Shown here: positions 25,404 through 33,988 of the stretch, in pieces
Numbering within the stretch: position 1 is the first letter of the stretch
Layout: the number at the start of each line of letters is the position of its first letter
Origin: Rhizobiales bacterium Ga0077545
GTDB taxonomy: Bacteria; Pseudomonadota; Alphaproteobacteria; Rhizobiales; Methylopilaceae
DNA: 64,000 bases
Reading direction: 5' to 3'
Assembly: GCA_001464335.1 (NCBI GenBank)
Contig: LNEV01000015.1
Span: forward strand, 1-64,000
Notes under the pieces: generated by a model
Told to the model about the DNA's origin: nothing
Seen by the model: only the letters and a program-made list of their open reading frames with translations
The model's database searches: none
Position numbers and translations under genes: made by a program

Positions 25404-27311
25404 CTAACTGGCGCGCTTGTGGTCGTCGACGTCCTCGAACTCGGCATCGATAACATCTTCGTCGTCCGCCCCGGCTGTGCTGCCCGATGGACCGGCCTGA
25501 GCACCCTCGCCCTTCGAGGCGGCTTCTTGAAGCTTCACGGCTTCCTGCGCGAGAACCTGACTCTTGGCCTCGATCTGTGCCGTGTCTTCGCCGGCAGCTG
25601 CGGACTTTAGCTCTGCGAGGGCGTTTTCGATCGCGGTCTTATCCCCGGGATCGAGCTTGTCGCCATGTTCTGCCAGGGATCGCTCGGAGGAATGAACCAG
25701 ACCTTCCGCCTGATTGCGCGCTTCGACGAGCGCGCGCCGCTTCTTGTCGTCGGTAGCATGTACTTCGGCATCCCGGACCATTTTCTGAATGTCGGCCTCG
25801 GAGAGCCCACCGGAAGCCTGAATGCGGATCTGCTGTTCCTTCCCCGTGCCCTTTTCCTTGGCATGCACGTTGACGATGCCATTGGCGTCGATGTCGAACG
25901 TCACCTCGATCTGTGGCACGCCGCGCGGCGCGGGAGGGATGCCGACAAGATCGAACTGGCCGAGCAGTTTGTTGTCCGCCGCCATTTCCCTTTCGCCTTG
26001 GAAAACCCGGATCGTCACCGCCTGCTGATTGTCCTCGGCTGTGGAGAACACCTGGCTTTTCTTGGCCGGAATCGTGGTGTTGCGCTCGATTAACCGCGTA
26101 AATACGCCGCCCACCGTCTCGATGCCGAGCGAGAGCGGCGTGACGTCGAGGAGGAGAACATCCTTGACGTCGCCCTGCAGAACGCCTGCCTGGATCGCGG
26201 CGCCGATGGCCACGACCTCATCCGGGTTGACGCCCTGATGCGGCTCTTTGCCGAAGAACCTCTTCACAACCTCCTGAACTTTCGGCATGCGCGTCTGGCC
26301 ACCAACCAGCACGACTTCCTCGATATTGTTCGCCTCGAGCCCCGCGTCCTCGAGCGCTGACATGCACGGCCCGACGGTACGCTGGACGAGATCGTCGACC
26401 AGGGATTCGAACTTGGCGCGCGTCAGCTTGATGTCGAGGTGCTTCGGCCCGTTCTGGTCCGCGGTGATAAACGGCAGATTGACGTTCGTTTCGAGGGTCG
26501 AAGAGAGCTCGATCTTGGCCTTCTCGGCGGCCTCTCGCAATCGCTGGAGCGCGAGCCGGTCGTTACGTAGATCGATGCCTTGCTGCTTTTTGAACTCGTC
26601 GGCGAGGTAATCCATGATCCGCTTGTCGAAATCCTCGCCGCCGAGGAATGTATCGCCGTTGGTCGACTTCACCTCAAACACGCCGTCGCCGATATCCAGG
26701 ATCGAGATGTCGAACGTGCCGCCGCCGAGGTCGTAGACCGCGATCGTGCCTTGTCCCTTCTTTTCCAGGCCATAGGCGAGGGCCGCCGCCGTCGGTTCAT
26801 TGATGATGCGCAGCACTTCGAGGCCGGCGATCCTGCCGGCATCCTTCGTGGCCTGGCGCTGAGCGTCGTTGAAATAGGCCGGCACGGTGATGACCGCCTG
26901 CATGACCTTTTCGCCGAGATAGCGTTCGGCCGTGTCCCGCATCTTCTGGAGGATGAAAGCCGAGATCTGGGAGGGAGAATACTTCGTCCCGTTAGCCTCG
27001 ACCCAGGCATCGCCGTTGTCGCCGGCAACGATCTTGTAGGACACGATCGCCTTGTCCTTCTCGACGATGGGGTCATCGAACCGCCGGCCGATCAGACGCT
27101 TGATGGCGAAGACGGTGTTCTCTGGGTTGGTGACGGCCTGCCGTTTTGCCGGCTGGCCGACAAGGACCTCGCCCTCCTTCGTAAATGCGACCATGGAAGG
27201 CGTCGTCCGTGCGCCTTCCGCATTTTCGATGACCTTCGCCTGCTTGCCCTCCATGACGGCAACACAGGAGTTTGTTGTCCCGAGATCGATGCCGATGATC
27301 TTAGCGGCCAT
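25404..27311 (-). CDS. dnaK: Hsp70 chaperone DnaK
   Basis: 635 residues, standard length, starting [20 protein letters not shown] after GGAGG. Hsp70 signatures: [19 protein letters not shown] near 195 and [18 protein letters not shown] near 335; the substrate domain follows the [10 protein letters not shown] linker, and the acidic C-terminal tail ends D-D-H-K-R-A-S. It refolds clients handed over by the three Hsp20s with CbpA and GrpE. Its upstream region carries two FixK-type boxes. Being outside a dnaKJ operon it is probably a second DnaK, which needs the genome to confirm. Confidence 0.95.
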   Translation of the reverse strand: MAAKIIGIDLGTTNSCVAVMEGKQAKVIENAEGARTTPSMVAFTKEGEVLVGQPAKRQAVTNPENTVFAIKRLIGRRFDDPIVEKDKAIVSYKIVAGDNGDAWVEANGTKYSPSQISAFILQKMRDTAERYLGEKVMQAVITVPAYFNDAQRQATKDAGRIAGLEVLRIINEPTAAALAYGLEKKGQGTIAVYDLGGGTFDISILDIGDGVFEVKSTNGDTFLGGEDFDKRIMDYLADEFKKQQGIDLRNDRLALQRLREAAEKAKIELSSTLETNVNLPFITADQNGPKHLDIKLTRAKFESLVDDLVQRTVGPCMSALEDAGLEANNIEEVVLVGGQTRMPKVQEVVKRFFGKEPHQGVNPDEVVAIGAAIQAGVLQGDVKDVLLLDVTPLSLGIETVGGVFTRLIERNTTIPAKKSQVFSTAEDNQQAVTIRVFQGEREMAADNKLLGQFDLVGIPPAPRGVPQIEVTFDIDANGIVNVHAKEKGTGKEQQIRIQASGGLSEADIQKMVRDAEVHATDDKKRRALVEARNQAEGLVHSSERSLAEHGDKLDPGDKTAIENALAELKSAAAGEDTAQIEAKSQVLAQEAVKLQEAASKGEGAQAGPSGSTAGADDEDVIDAEFEDVDDHKRAS

Positions 27312-27402
27312 TTCTGCCTCCACGCGCTGACGGCGTGCCGACACTTTCGGCGAGCCGCGATCTTCTGCAGACTTTGAATACCGCGCGTGCAGCGAATAGG
27401 CC

Positions 27403-27416
27403 TTGACGCCTGTCAA
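27403..27416. promoter_or_regulatory. FixK/Fnr-type box upstream of dnaK
   Basis: TTGACGCCTGTCAA matches TTGAC-N4-GTCAA exactly and lies 92 bases before the dnaK ATG. With an activator position near -41 it would place the transcript start some 40-50 bases before the gene. Confidence 0.65.
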
Positions 27417-27513
27417 TAACCTGGCCCCGACCAACGATCGCTCCCGAGGCGGGACGTGCTGCTGCGGCGCGCTTGCGCGATCAATCCGGGAGGAGCGGGC
27501 GCGGAGAGCAAGC

Positions 27514-27535
27514 CGCCTTGACGATCGTCAAGGCG
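27514..27535. promoter_or_regulatory. Extended FixK/Fnr-type palindrome, 22 bases perfect
   Basis: CGCCTTGACGA followed by its exact reverse complement. The core TTGACGATCGTCAA (27518-27531) fits the same consensus as the other boxes. It lies 183 bases upstream of the trxC start and about 200 upstream of dnaK. Confidence 0.65.
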
Positions 27536-27718
27536 CAGCACGATCGCCGGAGGCAAAAAGGAACGTCCTTTCGACGAGCCGGCAGTCATGGCACCCGAGA
27601 TCGACCAGTCCACAATCAGATCTGGTTCGGTCTTGCCGCCATCGATGTTCTCGCAAAGAGTAAGCCCGGTCGTCGCCTTGTGGCAGAACGTTGTAAGGTG
27701 CGATCAAGGTAAATGCCG

Positions 27719-28159
27719 ATGCACGGGACAAACAATATCGTCTGCCCGCAGTGCCTGAGCGTAAACCGCGTCGCCGCCGACCGAGACGCGAAGCAGGCGA
27801 AGTGCGGCAAGTGCAAGAAGCCGCTCTTCGATGGGCATCCCCACGCCGTCGATCAGGCCGCGTTTGACAGACATGTCATGCGTAACGACATTCCCGTCAT
27901 TTCCGATTTCTGGGCGGAGTGGTGTGGGCCGTGCAAGATGATGGCTCCGGCTTTCGAGGCGGCCGCCGCGGAGATGGAACCTCGATTACGTTTTATCAAG
28001 GTCGACACCGAGGCCGAGCAGGCGCTGGCGGCGCGTTTTCAGATCCGCAGCATCCCGATGCTGATGGCATTTCACAAGGGCGCTATTGTCGCGAAACAGG
28101 CCGGTGCAATGGATCGATCGACCTTGCGAACATGGCTCGCCTCGATTCCGGCCACATAG
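27719..28159 (+). CDS. trxC: Thioredoxin 2 (TrxC type)
   Basis: 146 residues. An N-terminal zinc ribbon with two CxxC pairs (I-V-C-P-Q-C and C-G-K-C) marks TrxC, followed by a thioredoxin fold with DFWAEWCGPCKMMAP as redox site and the cis-proline in R-S-I-P-M-L. It reduces disulfides under oxidative stress. I prefer the ATG at 27719 over 27713 because AAGGT then lies at a normal distance. trx is a tLST cargo gene, though there usually a plain thioredoxin. Divergent from dnaK. Confidence 0.9.
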   Translation: MHGTNNIVCPQCLSVNRVAADRDAKQAKCGKCKKPLFDGHPHAVDQAAFDRHVMRNDIPVISDFWAEWCGPCKMMAPAFEAAAAEMEPRLRFIKVDTEAEQALAARFQIRSIPMLMAFHKGAIVAKQAGAMDRSTLRTWLASIPAT

Positions 28160-28229
28160 AGAACTCACTGGGAACTCCTTTTCACGCGGGACGGCCGCAC
28201 GCATAAAAGAGGACGACGGAGGGACGAGT

Positions 28230-28331
28230 GTGATCGCCGCGGGATCCGCACTGAGCGCGACCGCAACCTTCTCGGCGAAGCTCGCCGAGAAGGTTCCAAT
28301 TGAACCGATTGAGAGCGCTGCTCTCGAATGA
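28230..28331 (+). CDS. Possible 33-residue small protein
   Basis: A GTG six bases after a strong GGAGGG site opens a frame of 33 residues beginning IAAGSALSATATFSAKLAEK. It lies 70 bases downstream of trxC on the same strand. The ribosome site is the only positive sign, and the frame spans a hairpin that may itself be the signal. I recognise no family. It could equally be the untranslated end of the trxC transcript. Confidence 0.3.
   Translation: MIAAGSALSATATFSAKLAEKVPIEPIESAALE
28265..28295. terminator. Perfect 14-bp hairpin after trxC
   Basis: AACCTTCTCGGCGA and its exact complement with a three-base loop. No U-run follows on either strand, so it is either a weak terminator between the convergent trxC and BON genes or an mRNA-stabilising hairpin. 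Confidence 0.4.
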
Positions 28332-28353
28332 TCGACCGGACCGTTACCGTTGC

Positions 28354-29007
28354 TCACGGACTGATGCTGATCAGATTCTCCACGCGCGAGACGCCGGGGA
28401 TTTGCCAGGCGACCCGTTCGGCCTCCTGCCGTTCTGCCCATGAGCGTACCGACCCACGCAGCGTTACCGCGCCTGCGTCGGTCTCGACAGTTATCCGATT
28501 GGCATCGAGCTCCGCGCTGCGGCGAAAGGACTCCTCGATCTTACGTTTGACCTCCGTTGGCGCGACGCGGGGGCTGACCTGGATAAGGTTGGACACGCCT
28601 TTGACGCCGCGAACGCGCCCAACGGCTTTTTCCGCCCGCTCTTTCGCGTAATTCCAATCGACCGAGCCTTCGAGCGTCAGCCAGCCATCGCGCACAACGA
28701 CGCGAATGTGCTCAGACGAGTATGGCAATGCGCTCTGAATGGTGGACACGGCGTCCCGAGCAATTTCCGGATCCGGCCGCTGATTGAAAACAGGCAGGCG
28801 TACCTCAATGTCGTTGGCAACGCCGAGGACGCCGGAAACGCGCTTGACGGTTCGTTCGGCTTCCCATCTCTGGCTGTAACTGCGGACGAAGCCGCTCAAG
28901 GTGACAACGCCGCTCTTGACGGCGACGGCGACGTCTGTGGCTTCGAGGTCGGGATTCAATCGAAGTTCTTCCTCAACGTCACGCTTGATATCGATGTCGG
29001 ATTTCAT
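28354..29007 (-). CDS. Triple BON-domain protein
   Basis: 217 residues from the ATG at 29007 (GGAG seven bases upstream). Three BON repeats: residues about 5-72 ([14 protein letters not shown]), 78-145 ([15 protein letters not shown]) and 148-217 ([14 protein letters not shown]). BON domains bind phospholipid or peptidoglycan surfaces and occur in OsmY-type osmotic stress proteins. No signal peptide is visible, so this one would be cytoplasmic. A variant FixK box lies 102 bases upstream. Confidence 0.88.
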   Translation of the reverse strand: MKSDIDIKRDVEEELRLNPDLEATDVAVAVKSGVVTLSGFVRSYSQRWEAERTVKRVSGVLGVANDIEVRLPVFNQRPDPEIARDAVSTIQSALPYSSEHIRVVVRDGWLTLEGSVDWNYAKERAEKAVGRVRGVKGVSNLIQVSPRVAPTEVKRKIEESFRRSAELDANRITVETDAGAVTLRGSVRSWAERQEAERVAWQIPGVSRVENLISISP

Positions 29008-29108
29008 GGCTGAACTCCTCGCATTTTTGCATGTACGCTGCCGGTCGCCGAGCAGGGGCATATTGGCAGATTATCTTTGTACTATGCCGGGTCACGCCCA
29101 GTTCCGCC

Positions 29109-29122
29109 CTGACCACCGTCAA
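29109..29122. promoter_or_regulatory. Variant FixK/Fnr-type box upstream of the BON gene
   Basis: CTGACCACCGTCAA differs from TTGAC-N4-GTCAA at one arm position. It is 102 bases before the BON-protein ATG. Confidence 0.45.
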
Positions 29123-29234
29123 TTTTGGCAGCGGCGGAAACTCACGCGGGATCGCTTCCGCGGATACTGTTTTCCCACGTTCGACGCACGGCTCAATTGA
29201 TCTGGCTGGTCATTCCGCCTGTGTGCCGTTCGCA

Positions 29235-29248
29235 CGTTGATGGTCGTC
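29235..29248. promoter_or_regulatory. FixK/Fnr-type box upstream of the duplicated unknown gene
   Basis: TTGATGGTCGTCAA has one TTGAT arm (classical FNR) and one GTCAA arm. It lies 139 bases before the ATG at 29388. Confidence 0.55.
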
Positions 29249-29387
29249 AAGGCGACATCTGAGGAACGATGTTGAGTCTCTTTTCGAGCGTCGCGCTGTC
29301 CAGTCGGACTGCCCTTTTGGCGCGGCGCTGTTTCGATGGTGCCGGCAGTTTTTCAGCACCACACTTTCACAAAAGGAACGGTGGTCG

Positions 29388-29882
29388 ATGAGCGTGCTGC
29401 CACGTGTAACCGAATTGACCAGGGAACGGATTTCGCGAGAGTTCGACGATTTCGGGCCAGATGCCTGCATGGCCGAGATCACTGCGGAATTGCGAGAACA
29501 CAATCCCGAATTGCTCGACATGGCCACGCGATGGGCCGGGAATGGCAGTGAGGGGATGAGCCTCATGACAGCGTTCGGCATGTTCTACCGGCTGCTGGCG
29601 GCAGAAGCCCGTGGTTCGTTGGACGCCGGCAGACTGAACCCCCTTCCCCGCGTCTCCACCGACGTTCGCGATTTGCTCGTCGAGCGCATCGACCGTGCCG
29701 GCGGCGAGAGCTTCACGCGCGAGGCGATCGAAAATCTTGAAGATCTCAATCCAGAGCTTTTACATATGGCTCATGCGTTCGCATCGCGACGCACGGATTA
29801 TGGTCGGACCATCGAAGGGTTCGCCCTTCTCCACGAGGCCTTGCTGATCCAGGCCCGCCGCGATCGAGCCCGCCGCCACTGA
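29388..29882 (+). CDS. Unknown protein with internal duplication
   Basis: 164 residues, no signal peptide or membrane segment, predicted mostly helical. Two copies of a roughly 75-residue unit are visible: the first contains E-H-N-P-E-L-L-D-M-A-T-R-W-A and then M-T-A-F-G-M-F-Y-R-L-L, the second E-D-L-N-P-E-L-L-H-M-A-H-A-F-A and then I-E-G-F-A-L-L-H-E-A-L. The shared core is (L/H)NPELLxMA. I do not recognise the family. It ends the stress locus, is preceded by a FixK-type box, and so is likely co-regulated with the chaperones. Ribosome site AAAGGAACGG. Confidence 0.8.
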   Translation: MSVLPRVTELTRERISREFDDFGPDACMAEITAELREHNPELLDMATRWAGNGSEGMSLMTAFGMFYRLLAAEARGSLDAGRLNPLPRVSTDVRDLLVERIDRAGGESFTREAIENLEDLNPELLHMAHAFASRRTDYGRTIEGFALLHEALLIQARRDRARRH

Positions 29883-30678
29883 CCGCCGTTGTTGTCACAT
29901 CACAAATGTTACTGCCCGAACCGGATCGACGAGTTCGGAGCCATGCGCGGCAAAGGAAAGTGGAGCGTCGCCGGGTCAGCCTGTGGAACATTGGCAAAAT
30001 GCGAGCCCTTCTCAGATGACATTCGCCCCGAAATGTCCGATGCGCGTGCCACATCAAAAAACCGAGCCAGATCCTACCGGCTGACTTCCCCCACACTCAC
30101 AAACTTAAAAATGCCCCGTCCGAATGAGGGAACAACGACGAACTTATGTGGACCCCGACGCTTATTCCACAACAGCCACCCCGAAGTTCCGCTTTGGGTC
30201 AGGAGCGGATGTTGACATTTCGTCGCAAATCGGAGGCCTAGCTCACTGACATGTTACCGGGCATGTCAGCATACGTACGATGCGTCACAGAAGCTGGGAG
30301 CTGAGCTCAAGCGGGACATATCCGTGATCCGGCCCGGAAAACAAACCTGAGCGTGCCTTCGGGGGCATCAGGCCGCTCTCACTTGGCCTTAGGAAATTTA
30401 TTTCCACATTCACGATGCTCCAATATGCCCCGCGTCCGATTGGCAGCCACACGCGGCGTCGTATTGCACTTACGCCGGCAAAGCTGTACAGATAATTGTA
30501 TCGTACATTTGCGTCGGTTTTCCGATACCACGCAAGAAGTTAGCGATTGCGAGGCACGGAGGGATGAGTCTCACCCTCTCCGCCACCGTTCTTGCCGCCA
30601 CAGGCCAAGGCCGGCTTAAGCCTCTGACAATAAATAACAGTCTGGAAAACAGGCGCGCCCTCGAAGGAGCCTCCCAGC
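29883..30678. other. About 800 bases without a recognisable gene
   Basis: Noticeably more A+T-rich than its surroundings and free of convincing frames. It separates the stress locus from an integrase remnant and the second catabolic cluster, so it is probably decayed island DNA. No tRNA, IS end or repeat array was seen. Confidence 0.5.
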
Positions 30679-30864
30679 TTGGCTGTATCGTCCATTGTAT
30701 CGCGCGGCAAACGCACCAAACCCTACCTCCTGCGTTCAGGCGACACTTACCTCTTTCAGAAGGCTTTCCCTGCGCGAAGCACCGTTCCTAATGCTAAAGA
30801 TCATGCCCGGCAAAGGCTGCCAGTTAGGCCGCGATCGCGGCTAAGGTCACCGTCGGTTTTCTGA
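30679..30864 (+). pseudogene. Tyrosine integrase remnant, N-terminal piece
   Basis: A TTG start nine bases after GAAGGAG opens a frame with SIVSRGKRTKPYLLRSGDTY followed by L-F-Q-K-A-F-P. This resembles the first strands of bacterial tyrosine integrases (compare M-S-H-L-I-R-R-N-G-T-Y-Y-F-K-A-D-L-P of the intact integrase in this window). Similarity stops after about 35 residues and the frame ends 61 codons in; no arm-binding, core or catalytic domain follows. I read it as the 5' stub of a broken integrase, in the same orientation as the C-terminal remnant at 41.7 kb. Confidence 0.5.
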
Positions 30865-30914
30865 TCGTCCGAGGTGGACACCGATGCATTTCACATAAAT
30901 GTACATATTTATTC

Positions 30915-32432
30915 TCAAGCGGTCGATGACGTCGCCGCGGCGGCCCGCGCCGCGGCCCGATCTCGTCGACTCCGTCTAAGGCTGAATAAAGCAGTTAGAA
31001 GGACAAACAGAGCCGTCAATCCAAGAAGTGAGGCGGCGAGCTTATCGTCCCAGAATATCGAATGGCTGCCATAGCTAAGGTCCACCGCCCTGCGGTAATT
31101 GCGTTCCACCAAGCTGCCAAGAACAAGCGCAAGGACGAGAGGCAAGATCGGAAATCTGAGCAGCCGCATGACGTAACCCAAAACGCCCATGCCGATCATG
31201 ATAAGCAGATCGAAAACGTTCTGATTCACCGAATAGACGCCCGAAGAAACCAGCGCGATAATGAAGGCGCTCAAAAAGGCTTTTGGCCGGTTCACAAGCC
31301 AGATGCACGGCGGCAGCATCAGAAACCCTAGCAGGAGTTGCGACAGGTTAGCTATGAACAGCCCGCCGAACAGGCCGTAGATGAAAACAGGATTCTTCTC
31401 GAGCAGAGCCGGGCCAGGTTCAATGCCATGAAGTATCAACCCCCCAAGAAGAACGGCTGTGGAACCTGAACTCGGAATGCCAAAGGTAAGAGTCGGTATA
31501 AGCGCAGTCGCCGCCACCGTGTTGTTCGCCGCTTCAGGCGCAGCGACCCCTTCAGGTGATCCCTTTCCGAATTCTTCCGGATGCTTCGACCAACGCTTTG
31601 CTTCATTGTAGGAAAGGAAGGACGCAAGCGTTGATCCACCGCCGGGCGTAACACCATCGATAGTCCCGAGGGTCGTTCCGATCAGCGTCGCCGGTGTTAT
31701 GCGCTTGAAGGTCTTCCAGTTTGGAAGCTTTATACGAAGGTGGCGTTCGGCTTTGTCCCACTCAGGCTCGCTTGTCTGGACAAACAGTTCCGTCATCGCG
31801 AACATGCCGATCAGAACAAAAATTGCCTCAATTCCCCCAAGAAGCTCGACGGATCCGAACGTAAAGCGCTGTATGCCAGAGATCGTGTCGATGCCGATCG
31901 TCGAAATTGCAAGGCCCAGAATGGCGGCGAGAAATCCTTTGATCAGCGACCCGTCGGAAAGGGTCGCAATCAAACTGAGGCCGAATACGCCCAAGGCAAA
32001 ATAAGCAGGCGCGGTGAAGTAGAGTGCTATCAGCGAAAGCGGTTCGGTCAGCACAACTACAAAAATCATGCCTATCAGACCGCCGATCACGCCGGCCATT
32101 AGCGATATTCCGAGAGCCTCTCCTGTCTTGCCCTGCTTGTGCATTTCATAGCCGTCGATGGCGGTGGTGATCGCAGCACTGGTGCCTGGTGTCCGGATCA
32201 GGATCGCCGGAATTGAACCGCCATACTCCGCGCCGACATAGGTTGAGGCGAGAAGAATAATAGCCATCGTCGGATCCATACCGAAAGTGAGAGGCAGAAG
32301 TAGCGCCATGGTGATGGAAGCCGATAGGCCGGGGAGAGCGCCCCCTATGATGCCCCAGGCAACGCCGCCAAATGCATAGAATACCGCGGGGCTAGCAAAG
32401 ATGGTACTCAGAGCGATTTGTAGGCCGTTCAT
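30915..32432 (-). CDS. tctA: Tripartite tricarboxylate transporter, large permease TctA
   Basis: 505 residues with about twelve membrane helices. AWGIIGGALPGLSASITMAL is the TctA loop near the N terminus, with matching G-T-I-D-G-V-T-P-G-G-G-S in the second half. TctA works with the small permease TctB and the periplasmic receptor TctC to import carboxylates using the proton or sodium gradient. The C terminus ends in an Arg/Ala-rich tail. Last gene of the tctC-tctB-tctA unit. Confidence 0.93.
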   Translation of the reverse strand: MNGLQIALSTIFASPAVFYAFGGVAWGIIGGALPGLSASITMALLLPLTFGMDPTMAIILLASTYVGAEYGGSIPAILIRTPGTSAAITTAIDGYEMHKQGKTGEALGISLMAGVIGGLIGMIFVVVLTEPLSLIALYFTAPAYFALGVFGLSLIATLSDGSLIKGFLAAILGLAISTIGIDTISGIQRFTFGSVELLGGIEAIFVLIGMFAMTELFVQTSEPEWDKAERHLRIKLPNWKTFKRITPATLIGTTLGTIDGVTPGGGSTLASFLSYNEAKRWSKHPEEFGKGSPEGVAAPEAANNTVAATALIPTLTFGIPSSGSTAVLLGGLILHGIEPGPALLEKNPVFIYGLFGGLFIANLSQLLLGFLMLPPCIWLVNRPKAFLSAFIIALVSSGVYSVNQNVFDLLIMIGMGVLGYVMRLLRFPILPLVLALVLGSLVERNYRRAVDLSYGSHSIFWDDKLAASLLGLTALFVLLTALFSLRRSRRDRAAARAAAATSSTA

Positions 32433-32471
32433 GTACGTGCCTCCAGTTCTGGGGTGGCGATCAGTTGCCGA

Positions 32472-32960
32472 TCAGTTGACTAGCGTCGGCCAAATGCCAA
32501 GAGGCATATGAATTCCGAGAAAAGCGACGAAGAACAGCCAGAAAGCAAAGGCCCCTATCACGGCGACGCCAATCGAGGTGGCTGAGATCGGATAACCCTG
32601 ATAGCGGGACACCACGAGGATCAGCAATCCGATTGCGAGCGGGTAACCGATGGTCTCAAGGGCTAAAATGAACAGCAGCGAAATAGCGAGAAGTCCGAAC
32701 GCCTTCACGTGGCGATGCCATTCAATCGGTTCGACAAATTCACCGCCATCCGACGACCTCACGCCTACAAATCGCCACGCAACAAAACTCTGGGCAATCA
32801 ATGCGGCGGAGAACAGCATTCCAGCGCATGCCAGCAGCTTCGGGAAAGCAGAGGAAGGAACCATCGTATCCAGAATGCTTGTCGGCATGGCGTCGGCGGC
32901 AAGATAATAGCCGACTGAAAGTGCAAACAAGACCAAGCCGGAAATTACATTCGTGACCAT
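32472..32960 (-). CDS. tctB: Tripartite tricarboxylate transporter, small permease TctB
   Basis: 162 residues with four membrane helices, the usual TctB size and topology. G-Y-P-L-A-I-G-L-L-I-L and a short C-terminal P-L-G-I-W-P fit the poorly conserved family. Position decides the call: it lies between the tctC and tctA genes with gaps of 22 and 39 bases. Confidence 0.88.
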   Translation of the reverse strand: MVTNVISGLVLFALSVGYYLAADAMPTSILDTMVPSSAFPKLLACAGMLFSAALIAQSFVAWRFVGVRSSDGGEFVEPIEWHRHVKAFGLLAISLLFILALETIGYPLAIGLLILVVSRYQGYPISATSIGVAVIGAFAFWLFFVAFLGIHMPLGIWPTLVN

Positions 32961-32982
32961 GACGGCTCCTCCTCTTCCTGGG

Positions 32983-33957
32983 TTATTTCTTCTTCAGGCC
33001 AACCGCTGTGAAGAACGAGTCTAAGTCATCAGCGAATTTGTTCGTCAGTGCGTCGAACTCGTTCCCGGTCAGGTAGAGCGGAACATTCTGGTTCTCGGTG
33101 TAAAACGCCTTGTATTCCGGATCCTCCAGAACAAGCTTGATTGCTTCCTCCCAAGCCTTGGTGATCTCCGGAGGAGTGCCCTTTTTGGCGACAAAGCCAC
33201 GCCAATTCATGCCGACGATATCAACACCTTGCTCACGTGCCGTTGGTACGTCGGGATAACTGGGAAGCCGCTCTTCACTGAGTGCCGCGATAAGTCTTAC
33301 CTTACCCGCCTCGATCTGTGCCGTAACCTCCTGTGCATCGGTAGCACCTGCGTCGACGGCTCCGTTGAGAACGCTCAACATCAGCGGTCCACCGCCGTCG
33401 TGCGTGGCGACGACCATGTCCAGCTTCTGCGTCATCTTTAACGTCTCGACGACCATACGATCGATCGAGGCAGCCGTGCCGGCGCCGAACCTCAGCTTGC
33501 CCGGATTGTCTTTCGCGTAAGCAAGCAGGTCTTTCATGTCTTTGAAAGGGCTGTCTTGACGTACAAAATAGACAGGGGAGTCGTTGAACACATTCACGAT
33601 GGGCTGCATCTGAGTGTAGCTGACCGGCGGATTGCTCATTACGGAGACGATAACGTGCTGGGTAGACACGCCATAAAGCAGCGAACCGTCATTGGGGCCC
33701 TCCACGATTCGGCGCATGGCATTAGCACCGCCGCTTCCTGGTACGTTCTCGACCACAAAATTGATGCCCCAACGCGGCCCGAGAACTTTGACGAGGTTGC
33801 GCAGAAAGATGTCACCGCCGCCGCCAGGGCTCGAACTGGTTATCAGGGTTACCGTCTTGTGCGGGTACTCTGGATAAGGTGGTGCGGCGGTAGCCGCACC
33901 TGTGGTTACGAGAAACGCTCCTAGAACCGCAGCTCCGATCAATTTCTTCATGTTCAT
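32983..33957 (-). CDS. tctC: Tripartite tricarboxylate transporter receptor TctC (Bug family)
   Basis: 324 residues with a Sec signal (cleavage near A-A-T-A-A-P-P). Y-P-H-K-T-V-T-L-I-T-S-S-S-P-G-G-G-G-D is the first Bug loop, and E-N-V-P-G-S-G-G-A-N-A-M-R the second; both hold the ligand carboxylate through water. G-A-G-T-A-A-S-I-D-R precedes the lobe 2 segment. It captures a carboxylate substrate for TctAB. A GAGGAGGAG ribosome site precedes the ATG. The ligand is probably the substrate of the adjacent catabolic genes. Confidence 0.92.
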   Translation of the reverse strand: MNMKKLIGAAVLGAFLVTTGAATAAPPYPEYPHKTVTLITSSSPGGGGDIFLRNLVKVLGPRWGINFVVENVPGSGGANAMRRIVEGPNDGSLLYGVSTQHVIVSVMSNPPVSYTQMQPIVNVFNDSPVYFVRQDSPFKDMKDLLAYAKDNPGKLRFGAGTAASIDRMVVETLKMTQKLDMVVATHDGGGPLMLSVLNGAVDAGATDAQEVTAQIEAGKVRLIAALSEERLPSYPDVPTAREQGVDIVGMNWRGFVAKKGTPPEITKAWEEAIKLVLEDPEYKAFYTENQNVPLYLTGNEFDALTNKFADDLDSFFTAVGLKKK

Positions 33958-33988
33958 GTGCTCCTCCTCTTTTGTTGCCTGTTTTTGA

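Larger units (their letters stand above)
27312..27718. other. Divergent control region of dnaK and trxC
   Basis: 407 bases without a gene. It holds two FixK-type boxes (27403-27416 and inside 27514-27535), one placed for each flanking gene. Short open frames lack ribosome sites. Confidence 0.7.
29008..29387. other. Divergent gap with two FixK-type boxes
   Basis: 380 bases between the BON gene and the duplicated unknown gene, with no coding signal. It holds one variant box (29109-29122) and one good box (29235-29248), the same arrangement as between dnaK and trxC. Confidence 0.65.

Noticed and set aside
14448-29882. ClpG/ClpK, FtsH, YfdX or DegP genes expected in a canonical tLST
   Set aside because: Looked for their AAA+, protease and YfdX patterns on both strands; none is present.
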